Origin: Solirubrobacter deserti
GTDB taxonomy: Bacteria; Actinomycetota; Thermoleophilia; Solirubrobacterales; Solirubrobacteraceae
Assembly (NCBI RefSeq): GCF_027587175.1
Contig: NZ_JAPCID010000022.1
Span: forward strand, 1-64,000
Reading direction: 5' to 3'
Length of the DNA: 64,000 nucleotides
Under the pieces are notes generated by a model. It was not told the DNA's origin and ran no database searches. It saw nothing but the letters and a program-made list of their open reading frames with translations. Positions 8,828 to 17,083 of this stretch are shown here, piece by piece (the first letter of the stretch is position 1; every line of letters starts with the position of its first letter). A program made the position numbers and the translations under genes.

Positions 8828-10989
8828 GGGAGCTGCTGCTCGGCGCGCGGCTGACGCTCGCCGGAGGCCGCACGGGCATCGTCCGCACGCTGCTCACCGC
8901 GCTCGGCGTCGGCCTCGGCGTGGCCGCGCTGCTGCTCGCCGCCTCGCTGCCCACCGTCCGCGCGGAGCAGGAGGCGCGCGAGCAGGCACGCGAACCGGTC
9001 GTGACCGAAGGGCCGGCGGGTGCGCAGACGGTGCTCGTCGGCTCGCTGGAGACCGAGTTCCTGGGCCGGGAGATCCTGGGGCAGCTGTTGCAGGCCGAAG
9101 GACCGCGACCGCCCCTCCCGCCAGGGTTGTCGCGCTTCCCGAAGCCGGGGGAGGTCTACGTCACGCCCGGTCTCGCCGAGCTGCTGGCGACGCCCGACGG
9201 GCGCCGGCTGCTCGCGCCCCGGCTCCCGGGGCGCGTCGTCGGAGAGATCGATCGGCGCGTCCTGGTCGGTCCGGCGGAGCTCGGGTTCTACGGCGGTACG
9301 GACGACCTCGAGCTCGGCGGCCCGGTGCAGCGCGCCGAGCGCTTCGGCGCGACCGGCCCGCGGTGGCCGCTCGACCCCGCGCTGGTGCTGCTGGTCGTGA
9401 TTGCGCTCGTGGGCTTGCTGATCCCCGTGGCGGCCGTCGTCGGCGCGGCGGTGCGCACCGGTGGCGAGGAGCGCGACCGGCGGCTGGCCGCGCTGCGGCT
9501 CGTCGGCGCCGACCACCGCATGACGCGCCGGATCGCGGCCGGAGAAGCGATCCTGGCCGCGGCCGTCGGCGTGCTGTTCGGGATCGCGCTGTTCGTCGTC
9601 GCGCGCGCCTTCGTCAGCGAAGTCGAGTTCCAAGGCCTGAGTCTGTTCGGCTCCGACGTGCGGCCGTCGCCGCTGTTGGGCGCGCTCGTCGTGGTCGGCG
9701 TGCCCGTCTCCGCGGTGCTCGTCTCGCTCCTCGCGCTGCGGCGCGTCGTCGCCGAGCCGCTCGGCGTCGTCCGCAACCAGGGCGCGAGCCGGCCGCGCCG
9801 GCTGTGGTGGCGGCTCGTGCTGCCGTTGGGCGGGCTCGTCGTGCTGCTTCCGACCACGGCGCAGCACGAGGACAACGTCAACGCGATTCAGCTCGCGCTC
9901 GGGATCATCGCGCTGTTGATCGGCGTCGCGGTGCTGCTGCCGTGGCTGGTCGAGCGCGTCGTCGCACGGCTCGGCGCCGGCACGGTGGCGTGGCAGCTCG
10001 CCGTTCGGCGCCTGCAGCTGGACCCGGGCGGCGCCGCGCGGGCCGTGTCCGGGATCGCGGTCGCGGTGGCGGGCGCGATCGCGCTGCAGATGGTCTTCCA
10101 CGGCGCCCAGGCCCGCTTCCAGGACGACACCGGTGCCGACCCGGACCGCGCGCAGCTCGTGCTCATCCGTGACGCGCCGCGGGTGACCGCGGGGGACGTC
10201 GCCGGGCGGCTGCAGCGCGTCGACGGCGTGCGGTCGGTGACGGCGGTGACCGAGTACGACGGGGGCGTCTACGTCGGTGCGTGCGCGGCCCTGCGGGAGC
10301 TGGCGCGCATCGGCGACTGCCGGCCCGGAGACGCGTTCACCACGCCGCCCGGCGGGCCCGCCGGCGCCGCCAAGGCGCGCTACCCCGAGGCGACGGTCGT
10401 CGGCGGCCGCCAGGACCCGGGCGGCGCCAAGCGCGACGGCGTCTTCGCCACCCGCGCGCCGGAATCCGATCCGGTCGCGGTCTTCGCCTTCGTGCGCGCC
10501 GATCCGAGCGCCTACGACGCGGTCCGCAACGCCGCCGCGGAGCTCGATCCGCTGATCTCGGTCAACCAGGTCGAGCGGATCGCGACCGACGCGCAGTTCG
10601 CGCTCATGCGGCGCGCGCTGTTCGCGGGGGCGACGATCGTGATGCTGCTGATCGGCTTCAGCCTGCTGCTGACCGCGCTCGAGCAGCTGCGCGAGCGGCG
10701 TCGGCTGCTCGCCGTCCTCGTCGCGTTCGGGACGCGGCGCAGCACCCTGTCGTGGTCGCTGCTGTGGCAGTCGGCGGTGCCGGTCGCCCTCGGGCTGCTC
10801 GTCGCGCTGACCACCGGGATCGGGCTCGGCGCGATCCTGCTCGCCGTGATCGACGCGGGCATCCGCGTGGCCTGGCCCGACGTGCTCGCGATGGCGGCCG
10901 CGGGCGCCGTCGTCGTCCTGCTGGTCACCGCGGCGAGCCTGCCGGTCTTGTTCCGCACGATGCGCCCAGAGGGACTCAGAACCGAGTAG
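8824..10989 (+). CDS. FtsX-family ABC transporter permease (two-module)
   Basis: 721 residues starting with ATGA overlap on the ATPase gene. An N-terminal membrane segment (about 20-42) and an external loop are followed by a cluster of helices near 190-340, then a second external region and three or more C-terminal helices. Two FtsX-like modules are visible, each with the charged loop typical of the fold (ERDRRLAALRLVGADHRM and RERRRLLAVLVAFGTRRS). It forms the channel of the PadR-controlled exporter. The rRNA methyltransferase downstream suggests, by context only, a link to ribosome-targeting antibiotics. Confidence 0.87.
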   Translation: MRELLLGARLTLAGGRTGIVRTLLTALGVGLGVAALLLAASLPTVRAEQEAREQAREPVVTEGPAGAQTVLVGSLETEFLGREILGQLLQAEGPRPPLPPGLSRFPKPGEVYVTPGLAELLATPDGRRLLAPRLPGRVVGEIDRRVLVGPAELGFYGGTDDLELGGPVQRAERFGATGPRWPLDPALVLLVVIALVGLLIPVAAVVGAAVRTGGEERDRRLAALRLVGADHRMTRRIAAGEAILAAAVGVLFGIALFVVARAFVSEVEFQGLSLFGSDVRPSPLLGALVVVGVPVSAVLVSLLALRRVVAEPLGVVRNQGASRPRRLWWRLVLPLGGLVVLLPTTAQHEDNVNAIQLALGIIALLIGVAVLLPWLVERVVARLGAGTVAWQLAVRRLQLDPGGAARAVSGIAVAVAGAIALQMVFHGAQARFQDDTGADPDRAQLVLIRDAPRVTAGDVAGRLQRVDGVRSVTAVTEYDGGVYVGACAALRELARIGDCRPGDAFTTPPGGPAGAAKARYPEATVVGGRQDPGGAKRDGVFATRAPESDPVAVFAFVRADPSAYDAVRNAAAELDPLISVNQVERIATDAQFALMRRALFAGATIVMLLIGFSLLLTALEQLRERRRLLAVLVAFGTRRSTLSWSLLWQSAVPVALGLLVALTTGIGLGAILLAVIDAGIRVAWPDVLAMAAAGAVVVLLVTAASLPVLFRTMRPEGLRTE

Positions 10990-10992
10990 TCT
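10987..10992 (+). promoter_or_regulatory. Probable -10 hexamer (TAGTCT) of the methyltransferase leader
   Basis: TAGTCT overlaps the permease stop and ends exactly 7 bases before GTG 11000, the first codon of the putative leader peptide. The same hexamer-to-start spacing recurs at other genes in this window. No good -35 element is seen. Confidence 0.45.
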
Positions 10993-10999
10993 TCGGCTC

Positions 11000-11023
11000 G
11001 TGGCGTTCTACATCTTCATCTGA
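11000..11023 (+). CDS. Putative 7-residue regulatory leader peptide (MAFYIFI)
   Basis: A GTG-started frame encodes MAFYIFI and stops at TGA. It is followed after 22 bases by a strong hairpin and then by the methyltransferase gene. Macrolide-inducible erm genes are known to be controlled by drug-dependent ribosome stalling on short hydrophobic leaders, for example those with an IFVI core; the YIFI ending is similar in character. The frame could be chance, but the order promoter, mini-frame, hairpin, Shine-Dalgarno, methyltransferase fits the attenuator architecture. Confidence 0.45.
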   Translation: MAFYIFI

Positions 11024-11045
11024 GTTCACCCCGTTCCCACGGCCC

Positions 11046-11069
11046 GGCCGCGCCCGCCTTCGCGCGGCC
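11046..11069 (+). promoter_or_regulatory. Hairpin in the methyltransferase leader (attenuator candidate)
   Basis: GGCCGCGC (11046-11053) and GCGCGGCC (11062-11069) form a perfect 8-bp stem with an 8-base loop. The ribosome-binding site GAGGA (11078-11082) follows 8 bases later, 6 bases before the ATG. The stem could act in attenuation of transcription or translation together with the upstream leader peptide. Confidence 0.5.
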
Positions 11070-11088
11070 ATGAACTCGAGGATGCGCC

Positions 11089-11841
11089 ATGCCCCGCAGG
11101 ACCCCGGGCGACGCACGCCGTCGCACGCTCTCCCAGAACTTCCTCCATGATCAACAGGTGGTCGCCGACATCGTCGCGACCCTGCACCCGCCGCCGGGCG
11201 CGCTCGTGCTCGACCTGGGCGCGGGCGCCGGCGCGCTGACGCGGGCCGTCGCCGCGGGCGGGAACCGCGTGCTGGCGGTCGAGCTCGACCCGCGCTGGGT
11301 GGGCGTGCTCCGCTCGCGCGCCCCCGCCTGGGGTGACGTGACCGTCGTGGCCGGCGACGCCCTGCACGTGCCGTTCCCGGCGGAACGCTTCCTCGTGGTG
11401 TCCAACGCGCCGTACGCGATCGGCACCAAGCTCGTCCGCCGGCTGCTCACCGACGCGCACGGCCTCACCCGCGCCGTCGTCGTGCTGCAGCGAGAGGCGG
11501 CGCTGCGGCTGGCCGGCGGCGGGCGCTTCGCGGCGTCGTGGGCGCCATGGTTCGAGCTCACCGTGCACCGTCGCGTACCCGCGCGTGCGTTCCGGCCCGT
11601 CCCGTCCGTGGACGGCGCCATGCTCACGGTCGTCCCGCGCGCCCAGCCGCTGCTCTCGCCCGCCGCCTACCCGCGCTACGACGCGTTCCTGACGGCCGCG
11701 TTCAGTGGACGCGGCAACACGCTCGCCCGCCGGCTGAACGTGCGGCCGTCTGCGCTGGCGGCGCTCGGGCTGCCGCGCGACGCGACCCCGGGCGCGGTCC
11801 CGCCCGAGGTGTACGCACGGGTCTTCACCGCTTTGGAGTAG
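11089..11841 (+). CDS. Erm/KsgA-family rRNA adenine N6-methyltransferase, probably Erm-type
   Basis: 250 residues. The family N-terminal signature SQNFLHD is at 15-21, SAM motif I DLGAGAG at 42-48, acidic Glu65 and Asp90, and the catalytic motif IV is NAPY at 106-109 where most relatives have NLPY/F or NIPF. Erm enzymes methylate A2058 of 23S rRNA and give MLS resistance, while KsgA acts on 16S rRNA. The leader-peptide-like frame and the neighbouring exporter favour Erm. A Shine-Dalgarno GAGGA sits 6 bases before the ATG. Confidence 0.82.
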   Translation: MPRRTPGDARRRTLSQNFLHDQQVVADIVATLHPPPGALVLDLGAGAGALTRAVAAGGNRVLAVELDPRWVGVLRSRAPAWGDVTVVAGDALHVPFPAERFLVVSNAPYAIGTKLVRRLLTDAHGLTRAVVVLQREAALRLAGGGRFAASWAPWFELTVHRRVPARAFRPVPSVDGAMLTVVPRAQPLLSPAAYPRYDAFLTAAFSGRGNTLARRLNVRPSALAALGLPRDATPGAVPPEVYARVFTALE

Positions 11842-11874
11842 CTTCCGCGGCCAGTTCTCGTCGGGAGGGTCTGC

Positions 11875-13392
11875 ATGAAGCGCGTATCGCTGCTGGTCGC
11901 TCTGTTCGTCTCGCTGTTAGCGGCGCCGGCGGTCGCCGCCGGGCCGTCACCCGGCGCGCCCGGGATCGGGGACCCGCTGTTCCCCGGCCTCGGCAACGGC
12001 GGCTACGACGTCCAGCACTACGACGTCGCGGTCCGGTACGGAGCCGCGTTCACCGATCCGGTGGAGGGCAACGTCACGATCCTCGCCCGCGCGACCCAGG
12101 CGCTCAGCCGCTTGAACCTGGACTTCGCGGGCCGCAGCGTGGGCGCGGTCGTGGTCAACGGCGCGCCCGCCCAGTGGCGGCGCGAAGGCTCCGAGCTCGT
12201 GATCACGCCGCGCCGCGCGATCAAGCACGGAGCGCTGTTCGTGGTGACCGTGGCGAAGTTCGTCGCGGTGCCGACCGTGCCCAGCGACGATCCCGCGTCC
12301 ACCGGGCTCTTCATCCACCCGTCGGGCACGGCCACCGCGCCGCAACCCGACCTGGCGCGCTACTTCCTGCCGTCCAACGACCACCCGCGCGACAAGGCGA
12401 GCTTCGACTTCCGCTTCGACGTCCCCGAGGGCCGGACCGCCGTGGCGAACGGCGTTCCGCTCGCGAAGTGGACGAGCCGTGGGCGCACACACTCCGTGTT
12501 CGTCCAGCGCCAGCCGATGGCGACCGAGCTGATCCAGATGGCGGTCGGCGACTACGACGTCACCTACGACGGCTTTCACGACGGTGTCTTCCGGCGCGAC
12601 GTGACGGCCAGGCCGCTGACCGCGGAGTACCTGCCGCTGCTCGAGCCGACCGACTCCCAGCTGGACTGGATGCGGGCGCGTGCCGGCCGGTACCCGTTCG
12701 ACCTCTACGGCGCGCTGGTCGTGGACGGCGGGCTGGGCTTCGCGCTGGAGACCCAGACGCTCTCGCTGATGGACAAGTTCTGGTACGCGGACCTCGGCAA
12801 GGACACGTGGGACGCGACGCTCCTGCACGAGCTCGCGCACGAGTGGTACGGCAACAGCGTCTCGCCCTACGCGTGGAGCGACCTGTGGCTCAACGAGGGC
12901 CACGCGAGCTGGTACGAGTTCACGTGGGCCGAGGAGTTCGACGCCCTCGAGGAGGACACGACGGGCTACCCGGACGAGCAGGGCTACGCGACCGTCGTCG
13001 AGCTGATGAAGGCCGTCTACGCGCACGGGGACGAGTGGCGCGCGGAGAGCGGGCCCGTGGCCGCGCCGTCGAGCGCCGACGAGCTGTTCGCCTTCCAGCG
13101 CTACCACGGCGGCGCGCTCGTCCTCTACGCATTGCGCCAGAAGGTCGGCGCTGACGCGTTCGCGCGGATCGAGCGCGCCTACCCCGAGCGCTTCCGCAAC
13201 CGGTCGGTCACCACGGACGACTTCATCGCGCTCGCCGCGGAGATCTCCGGGCGGCGCGACGTGATCCCGTTCCTGCGCGAGTGGCTCTACGGGACCAAGA
13301 CGCCGCCGATGCCCGGCCACCCGGACTGGACGGTCAACGACCCGGCGACCCAGCGCACGGCGACGCTGCCGAACCCTCGCGCACACAAGTAA
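11875..13392 (+). CDS. Secreted M1-family zinc metallopeptidase
   Basis: 505 residues with a signal peptide ending near AVAAG (about 22). An aminopeptidase-N-like beta domain precedes the zinc site HELAHEWYGN (His318, Glu319, His322), with the third ligand Glu341 in LNEGHASW, i.e. HExxH-x18-E. It lacks the large C-terminal helical domain of the 850-residue aminopeptidase N, matching the short secreted M1 peptidases of Actinobacteria. It should cleave N-terminal residues from extracellular peptides. A Shine-Dalgarno-like GGGAGGG lies before the ATG. The 3' end overlaps the convergent reductase gene by 59 bases. Confidence 0.92.
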   Translation: MKRVSLLVALFVSLLAAPAVAAGPSPGAPGIGDPLFPGLGNGGYDVQHYDVAVRYGAAFTDPVEGNVTILARATQALSRLNLDFAGRSVGAVVVNGAPAQWRREGSELVITPRRAIKHGALFVVTVAKFVAVPTVPSDDPASTGLFIHPSGTATAPQPDLARYFLPSNDHPRDKASFDFRFDVPEGRTAVANGVPLAKWTSRGRTHSVFVQRQPMATELIQMAVGDYDVTYDGFHDGVFRRDVTARPLTAEYLPLLEPTDSQLDWMRARAGRYPFDLYGALVVDGGLGFALETQTLSLMDKFWYADLGKDTWDATLLHELAHEWYGNSVSPYAWSDLWLNEGHASWYEFTWAEEFDALEEDTTGYPDEQGYATVVELMKAVYAHGDEWRAESGPVAAPSSADELFAFQRYHGGALVLYALRQKVGADAFARIERAYPERFRNRSVTTDDFIALAAEISGRRDVIPFLREWLYGTKTPPMPGHPDWTVNDPATQRTATLPNPRAHK

Positions 13393-13888
13393 GGCGCAGC
13401 CACGCGAGGCCGCCGTCGAGCGCGGTGGCCTCGCGCAGCTCGAAGGTCCGCGCGGGCGCGTCTCCGCACCAGCGCTTGCCGCCCGCCGCGACGACGGGGT
13501 GGACGAGCAAGCTGACCTCGTCGACGAGATCCGCCTGCAGGAGCGCCCCGGTCAGCGCGCCGCCGGAGTCCACGCGGACGATCCCGCCTTCGAGCTCGCC
13601 GAGGTCGGTGAGGACGCGCGCGTCGCGCCAGTGGCCGGCGTTGCGCAGCCGGTCGAGCGTGCGGGCGTCGATGCGCGAACGCCGGTCGGTGACGAGCAGC
13701 AGCGGCCCGTCGGCGTTCGGGCCCGGCTGCGGCGCCTGCGCGAGATCCTGGGCGAGGATCGTGTCCGCGCCGGTGAGCGTCACGTCCTCGTGGAACTGCT
13801 CCGCGAGCGCGTAGAACACCCTGAGGTCCGGCTCGAAGCCGGTGGTCGCGCCGTCGAGGGACACGGCGACGTGGACCACGACATGCAT
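13334..13888 (-). CDS. RibD C-terminal / dihydrofolate-reductase-like domain protein
   Basis: About 184 residues when started at the Met of MHVVVHVAVSLDG; an in-frame ATG seven codons upstream (13909) is possible but less like the family. The opening VSLDGATTG, the central TGADTI, LLLVTDRRS and VRVDSGGALTGALLQADLVDEVSLLVHPVV match the RibD-C/DHFR-like fold, which reduces pyrimidine or pterin-like substrates with NADPH. It is a stand-alone domain. The last 59 bases lie inside the convergent M1 peptidase gene, an unusually long overlap. Confidence 0.82.
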   Translation of the reverse strand: MHVVVHVAVSLDGATTGFEPDLRVFYALAEQFHEDVTLTGADTILAQDLAQAPQPGPNADGPLLLVTDRRSRIDARTLDRLRNAGHWRDARVLTDLGELEGGIVRVDSGGALTGALLQADLVDEVSLLVHPVVAAGGKRWCGDAPARTFELREATALDGGLAWLRLTCVREGSAASPCAGSPGR

Positions 13889-13941
13889 GGAACCGCACCA
13901 TAGGCCCACTTCCGGTCAGGCTGCGTCCGCTTCCCGAGGAA

Positions 13942-13962
13942 CTCCGACCTCGTTGGTAGGCT
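13942..13962 (+). promoter_or_regulatory. Candidate Rrf2 site and -10 element before rrf2-sufCSU
   Basis: CTCCGACCTCG (13942-13952) is followed by TAGGCT (13957-13962), which could be a -10 hexamer 9 bases before ATG 13972. A similar block, CTCCGGAATCG, occurs before the second Suf block at 25979. A shared site for the Rrf2 regulator is an inference from two occurrences only. Confidence 0.35.
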
Positions 13963-13971
13963 TTACGGGCG

Positions 13972-14457
13972 ATGATCTTCACCACGAAGGCCGAATACGG
14001 GGTGCGGATGCTGATCCAGCTCGGCCGCCAGGGCACCGGTCACCCGGTCTCCCTGAAGGCGATCGCCGAGGCGGAGAACCTTCCCCTGGCGTACTGCGAG
14101 CGGATCGCTGCGCTCCTGAAGAAGCACGGCCTCGTGGTATCCACCCGCGGCGCCCACGGCGGCTACGTGCTCGCCAAGCCCGCGGAGGAGATCACGATGG
14201 ACCAGGCGGTGTACGCGCTCGAGGGCGCGATCGCACCGATGGACTGCTTCCTCGACGACCACGACGGGCGTGTCCAGTGCTCCCACGGCACTGACGGCGG
14301 CGCCTGCGCGACCAAGCTGTTGTGGACGCGGGTGCAGATGGGCGTCATCCGCTCGCTGCAGAAGACGACGCTGGCCGAGCTGATCGAGTTCGACTCGCGC
14401 CCCGGCGTCGGCGCTCCGAGCGCCGCCGCACCCGCGATCACCGTGACGACTCACTAA
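13972..14457 (+). CDS. Rrf2-family iron-sulfur transcriptional regulator (Suf regulator)
   Basis: 161 residues. The N-terminal winged helix starts IFTTKAEYGVRMLIQL and includes the family segment TRGAHGGYVLAKP. Three cysteines, Cys92, Cys103 and Cys112, sit where IscR-type proteins ligate a 2Fe-2S cluster, although the spacing (x10, x8) is wider than in IscR. It directly precedes sufC by 7 bases, so it most likely senses cluster status and controls this operon and perhaps the distant sufBD block. Confidence 0.9.
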   Translation: MIFTTKAEYGVRMLIQLGRQGTGHPVSLKAIAEAENLPLAYCERIAALLKKHGLVVSTRGAHGGYVLAKPAEEITMDQAVYALEGAIAPMDCFLDDHDGRVQCSHGTDGGACATKLLWTRVQMGVIRSLQKTTLAELIEFDSRPGVGAPSAAAPAITVTTH

Positions 14458-14464
14458 GGACCAC

Positions 14465-15232
14465 ATGGGCGAGCTCCAGATCAAGAACCTGCACGTTTCC
14501 GCCGGCGAGAAGCAGATCCTCAAGGGGGTCGACCTGCACGTCCGCCCGGGTGAGTTCCGCGCGCTGATGGGCCCGAACGGCTCCGGCAAGTCCACGCTCG
14601 CGAACGTGATCATGGGCCACCCGAACCTCGAGGTGACCGAGGGCCAGATCCTCTTCAACGGTGAGGACATCACGGAGGCCGACCCGGACGAGCGCGCCCG
14701 CGCGGGCCTGTTCATGGCCTTCCAGTACCCGGTCGCGATCCCGGGCGTGACCGTCGCCAAGTACCTGCGCATGGTCGTCAACGCGCACCGCGAGGGCCGC
14801 GGCGAGCCGGCGATCTCGCTCAAGGACTTCCGCAAGACGGTCGAGGCCGCGATGCAGCTGACGAACGTCCCGAAGGAGTTCTCGAGCCGCTACCTCAACG
14901 ACGGCTTCTCCGGCGGCGAGAAGAAGCGCATGGAGATGCTCCAGCTCGCGCTCACACAGCCGTCGCTGGCGGTGCTCGACGAGACGGACTCCGGCCTGGA
15001 CATCGACGCGCTCAACACGGTCGCCAACGCGGTCAACTCCATCTCGCAGGACAGCGACATGGGCGTGCTCATCATCACGCACTACCAGCGGATCCTGCAC
15101 ATCGTCAAGCCGCAGTTCGTGCACATCATGTTCGAGGGGCGGATCGTCAAGGAGGGTGGCCCGGAGCTCGTCGAGCTGCTCGAGCAGAAGGGCTACGGCT
15201 GGATCCGCGACGAAGTCGCGGCGGCGGCATGA
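14465..15232 (+). CDS. sufC: Fe-S cluster assembly ATPase SufC
   Basis: 255 residues. Walker A GPNGSGKST at 36-44, the SufC-type signature FSGGEKKRMEMLQLA and Walker B LAVLDETDSGLDIDAL are all present; ETDSGLD is characteristic of SufC rather than of transporter ATPases. SufC powers the SufBCD scaffold. Its partners SufB and SufD are not adjacent but about 11 kb away at 26322-29019. The stop overlaps the sufS start (ATGA). Confidence 0.97.
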   Translation: MGELQIKNLHVSAGEKQILKGVDLHVRPGEFRALMGPNGSGKSTLANVIMGHPNLEVTEGQILFNGEDITEADPDERARAGLFMAFQYPVAIPGVTVAKYLRMVVNAHREGRGEPAISLKDFRKTVEAAMQLTNVPKEFSSRYLNDGFSGGEKKRMEMLQLALTQPSLAVLDETDSGLDIDALNTVANAVNSISQDSDMGVLIITHYQRILHIVKPQFVHIMFEGRIVKEGGPELVELLEQKGYGWIRDEVAAAA

Positions 15233-16425
15233 GCCTCGCGGTCCCGACCTCGGCCGAGTTCCCCGTCCTCGCGCGCGAGGGGCTCGTCTACCTGGACACG
15301 GCGGCGACCTCGCAGACGGTCCGGCCGGCGCTCGAGGCGATGGACCGCTACTACGAGACCTACCGGGCCTCGATCCACCGCGGCGTGTACCCGATCGCCG
15401 CGGAGGCGACCGAGGCCTACGAGGTCGCCCGCCGGCAGGTCGCGGAGTTCGTCAACTCCACCCCCGGCGAGACGGTCTTCACGCGCAACGCGACCGAGGC
15501 GATCAACCTCGTCGCGTACTCGTGGGGCCGCGCGAACGTCGGCCCGGACGATCTGGTGCTCATCTCGCAGATGGAGCACCACTCCAACCTCGTCCCGTGG
15601 CAGCTGCTCGGCTGCCGGCTCGCCTACATCCCGATGCTCGAAGACGGGACGCTGGACCTCGACGAGTACGACCGCCTGCTGGAGCGCTCGCCCAAGCTTG
15701 TCGCGGTCACGCACGTGTCCAACGTCGTCGGCACGATCAACCCGATCGCCGAGATCACGCGCCGCGCCCACGCCGGGGGCGCGCTGGTGCTGGCCGACGG
15801 CGCGCAGGCCGTCCCCTCGCTGCCGGTGGACGTCGCCGAGCTCGACGTCGACTTCTACGCCTGGACGGGCCACAAGGCCTACGGGCCGACGGGCATCGGC
15901 GTCCTGCACGGCAAGCGTGAGCTGCTGGAGGCGATGCCGCCGTTCCTCGGCGGCGGGCACATGATCACCCGGGTCGGCGACTTCGAGTCCCAGTGGGCTG
16001 AGCCGCCCGCCAAGTTCGAGGCGGGCACGATGCCGGTGGCGGAGGCGATCGGCCTCGGCGCCGCCGTCGAGTGGCTGTCCGGCATCGGGATGGAGAACGT
16101 ACGCGAGCACGGCCGCGACGTGACCGCCTACGCGCTCGAGCGGCTGTCCGAGGTGCCCGGTCTCACGATCCACGGCTCGCTCGACCCCGACGTGCGCGGC
16201 GCGCTCGTCACCTTCGTGCTCGACTACGCGCACCCGCACGACGTGGCCGAGATCCTCGGCCGCCAGGGCGTGTGCGTGCGCGCCGGCCACCACTGCGCGC
16301 AGGTGCTGATGCGCCGGCTCGGCTCACCCGCTTCCACCCGTGCCTCGTTCGCGGTGCACGCCACGCGCGAGGACGTCGACCGCATGGTCGACGCCCTCGG
16401 CCAGGTTCACGACATCTTCGGCTAA
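15229..16425 (+). CDS. sufS: Cysteine desulfurase SufS
   Basis: 398 residues, type II cysteine desulfurase. The PLP-binding Lys216 lies in TGHKAYGPTGIG, the active Cys356 in RAGHHCAQ, and the family N-terminus YLDTAATSQ is intact. It removes sulfur from cysteine and passes it to SufU, encoded 6 bases downstream. The ATGA overlap with sufC implies coupled translation. Confidence 0.97.
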   Translation: MSLAVPTSAEFPVLAREGLVYLDTAATSQTVRPALEAMDRYYETYRASIHRGVYPIAAEATEAYEVARRQVAEFVNSTPGETVFTRNATEAINLVAYSWGRANVGPDDLVLISQMEHHSNLVPWQLLGCRLAYIPMLEDGTLDLDEYDRLLERSPKLVAVTHVSNVVGTINPIAEITRRAHAGGALVLADGAQAVPSLPVDVAELDVDFYAWTGHKAYGPTGIGVLHGKRELLEAMPPFLGGGHMITRVGDFESQWAEPPAKFEAGTMPVAEAIGLGAAVEWLSGIGMENVREHGRDVTAYALERLSEVPGLTIHGSLDPDVRGALVTFVLDYAHPHDVAEILGRQGVCVRAGHHCAQVLMRRLGSPASTRASFAVHATREDVDRMVDALGQVHDIFG

Positions 16426-16431
16426 AGGATC

Positions 16432-16818
16432 ATGGACGACCTCTATCGCGAGCAGATCCTCGAGCACTACAAGCGCCCGCATCACTGGGGTGAGCTCGAG
16501 GACCCGGACATGGAGTTCTTCGACACCAATCCGCTCTGCGGGGACGAGCTGAAGGTGCAGATCAAGGTCGCCGACGGCAAGGTCGACGACGTGGCCTTCT
16601 CGGGCCACGGCTGCGCGATCTCCCAGGCCGCGGCCTCGATGACCTCCGACGAGCTGATCGGGATGCCGGTGGAGCAGCTGCTCGAGCTCGACCGTGAGTT
16701 CGTGCTCGACCTGCTCGGCATTGACATCTCGGCGACGCGCATGAAGTGCGCGCTGCTGTCGCTGAAGGTCATCAAGTCCGCGGGCCTAGGCCACGCGGCG
16801 GCGTGGGAAGCGGCTTAG
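16432..16818 (+). CDS. sufU: SufU/NifU-like sulfur-transfer protein
   Basis: 128 residues with ligands Cys36 and Asp38 (NPLCGDE), Cys61 (GHGCAISQ) and Lys105-Cys106 (RMKCAL). SufU uses this zinc site to accept sulfur from SufS. The spacing of 45 between Cys61 and Cys106 is close to IscU and lacks the roughly 18-residue insertion of Bacillus SufU, while Lys105 replaces the IscU His. Context with SufS supports SufU function. The 3' end overlaps a small minus-strand gene by 4 bases. Confidence 0.92.
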   Translation: MDDLYREQILEHYKRPHHWGELEDPDMEFFDTNPLCGDELKVQIKVADGKVDDVAFSGHGCAISQAAASMTSDELIGMPVEQLLELDREFVLDLLGIDISATRMKCALLSLKVIKSAGLGHAAAWEAA

Positions 16819-16946
16819 CCGCGGCCGCGGTTCTGCTGCTTGGGCATCGCGCGTGACATCGGCTTGAGGGCCGGTCGCGGCGCGCGCTTGGGCGGCAGCA
16901 TCGGGCGCTTCGTCACCGGCTTCTTGGCCGAAGGATGACGTTGCAT
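16815..16946 (-). CDS. Small 43-residue basic protein
   Basis: A 43-residue frame starting [15 protein letters not shown] and ending QQNRGRG, rich in Lys, Arg and Pro and without hydrophobic stretches. It is supported by a strong Shine-Dalgarno sequence AGGAG (reverse complement of 16956-16960) with 9 bases to the ATG, unusual in this window where leaders are often missing. The function is unknown; the composition suggests nucleic-acid or ribosome binding. It converges on sufU with a 4-base overlap. Confidence 0.6.
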   Translation of the reverse strand: MQRHPSAKKPVTKRPMLPPKRAPRPALKPMSRAMPKQQNRGRG

Positions 16947-17070
16947 ATGGAGACGCTCCTGTGAAGAGATTCCGGACTGTGGGACTACCAGGCGGTGAAG
17001 GAGTGCGTCATCAGATGATCATGGCCGAGAGGCTACGTGCCTGGTCACAGGTGCGCAGTGCGGCTGCCCG

Positions 17071-17076
17071 TACAGT
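17071..17076 (+). promoter_or_regulatory. Probable -10 hexamer (TACAGT) of the lipoprotein gene
   Basis: TACAGT ends 7 bases before ATG 17084, matching the spacing seen at other genes here and implying a leaderless message. No Shine-Dalgarno sequence is present. Confidence 0.45.
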
Positions 17077-17083
17077 GGCCTGT

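Noticed and set aside
16961-17083. Upstream start for the lipoprotein gene
   Set aside because: It would place about 40 residues before a perfect lipoprotein signal peptide, so ATG 17084 is preferred.
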